A stretch of DNA of 5,950 bases from Chitinophagales bacterium (GTDB taxonomy: Bacteria > Bacteroidota > Bacteroidia > Chitinophagales > UBA2359), in contig JAHDDN010000348.1 of NCBI GenBank assembly GCA_020629335.1, forward strand, positions 1-5,950, read 5' to 3'. The position numbers and the translations under genes were made by a program. The notes beneath the pieces were generated by a model that saw nothing but the letters and a program-made list of their open reading frames with translations, searched no databases and was not told the DNA's origin. Positions 5,811 through 5,950 of this stretch are shown here, piece by piece (positions within the stretch are counted from its first letter, which is position 1; every line of letters begins with the position of its first letter).

Positions 5811-5950
5811 TGAAGATCATTTTGTTTAAAATCTAAACCTCGAAGTTAGACTAAAGAATCAATTTCATTTTAGCCATTTTGTACTATATCTTGAACGTAT
5901 TGGAGAAAAAAACAGGACAATTCAAATCGCAAATTTGTTTCCTAAAGCCT
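5811..5950. other. Right-edge region without a supportable gene
   Basis: This stretch is AT-rich. On the minus strand two short open frames enter from the edge and stop at 5884 (21 codons before TAG) and at 5922 (8 codons before TGA). Either could be the tail of a leftward gene, but neither is recognisable. An 8-bp palindrome CAAATTTG (5930-5937) and a weak TCTAA/TTAGA pair (5832-5836/5846-5850) are the only other patterns. GCCATTTTGTA (5873-5883) also occurs inside the palindrome loop region at 5544-5554. Confidence 0.5.

Noticed and set aside
5884..5949. C-terminal tail of a leftward gene entering from the right edge
   Set aside because: Only 21 codons are open in this frame and 8 in another; neither is recognisable, so no gene is called even though a terminator-like hairpin lies downstream.
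1..5950. CRISPR array, tRNA or rRNA genes, or defence genes
   Set aside because: No regularly spaced direct repeats, no cloverleaf with a TTCGA-type T-arm, and no rRNA or nuclease-like coding sequence were found on either strand.

Overview
The window reads as ordinary housekeeping chromosome of a Bacteroidota bacterium with three unusual palindromic repeat elements between the genes. The assignment rests on the promoter boxes (TAnnTTTG on the minus strand, TACCTTTG ahead of both typA and leuS), on A-rich leaders without a Shine-Dalgarno sequence before all four starts, and on the protein types. The sequence is AT-rich. I cannot place it below phylum with confidence.

All four genes lie on the minus strand and read right to left. 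In order of transcription they are leuS (leucyl-tRNA synthetase, 2587-5364), ppa (family I inorganic pyrophosphatase, 1579-2322), a TerC-family membrane protein (690-1523), and the first 129 codons of typA/bipA (1-388, running off the left edge). LeuS makes pyrophosphate and Ppa removes it, and TypA is a ribosome-associated GTPase, so three of the four serve translation. TerC proteins are linked to metal (Mn2+) export. leuS and typA have clear promoters of their own, TerC has a weaker one, and I see none for ppa.

The spacers hold the interest. Between TerC and typA lies a 175-bp element (504-678) with 18-bp terminal inverted repeats (17/18 match), TAT on both sides and a nested hairpin, which looks like a MITE. 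Next to it is a perfect 12-bp dyad (466-497). On each side of leuS lies one copy of a second element: A at 2363-2516 and B at 5521-5733, same orientation, about 138 bp of shared core. The closing stem shows a compensatory base-pair change between copies (TATGTAGC/GCTACATA in A, TATGTGGC/GCCACATA in B), so the stem is probably under selection or recently propagated as a structure. In copy B the leading CCC/GGG hairpin is enlarged by a 65-bp insert that makes a perfect 21-bp inverted repeat with a further GC-rich stem inside. The right-hand 5416-5950 holds the leuS promoter, element B, a candidate leftward terminator (5777-5810) and no gene that I can support.

Nothing here is a defence system, CRISPR array or RNA gene of a known class. 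The candidate for something undescribed is the structured repeat family. Its copy number and any function cannot be judged from one window.
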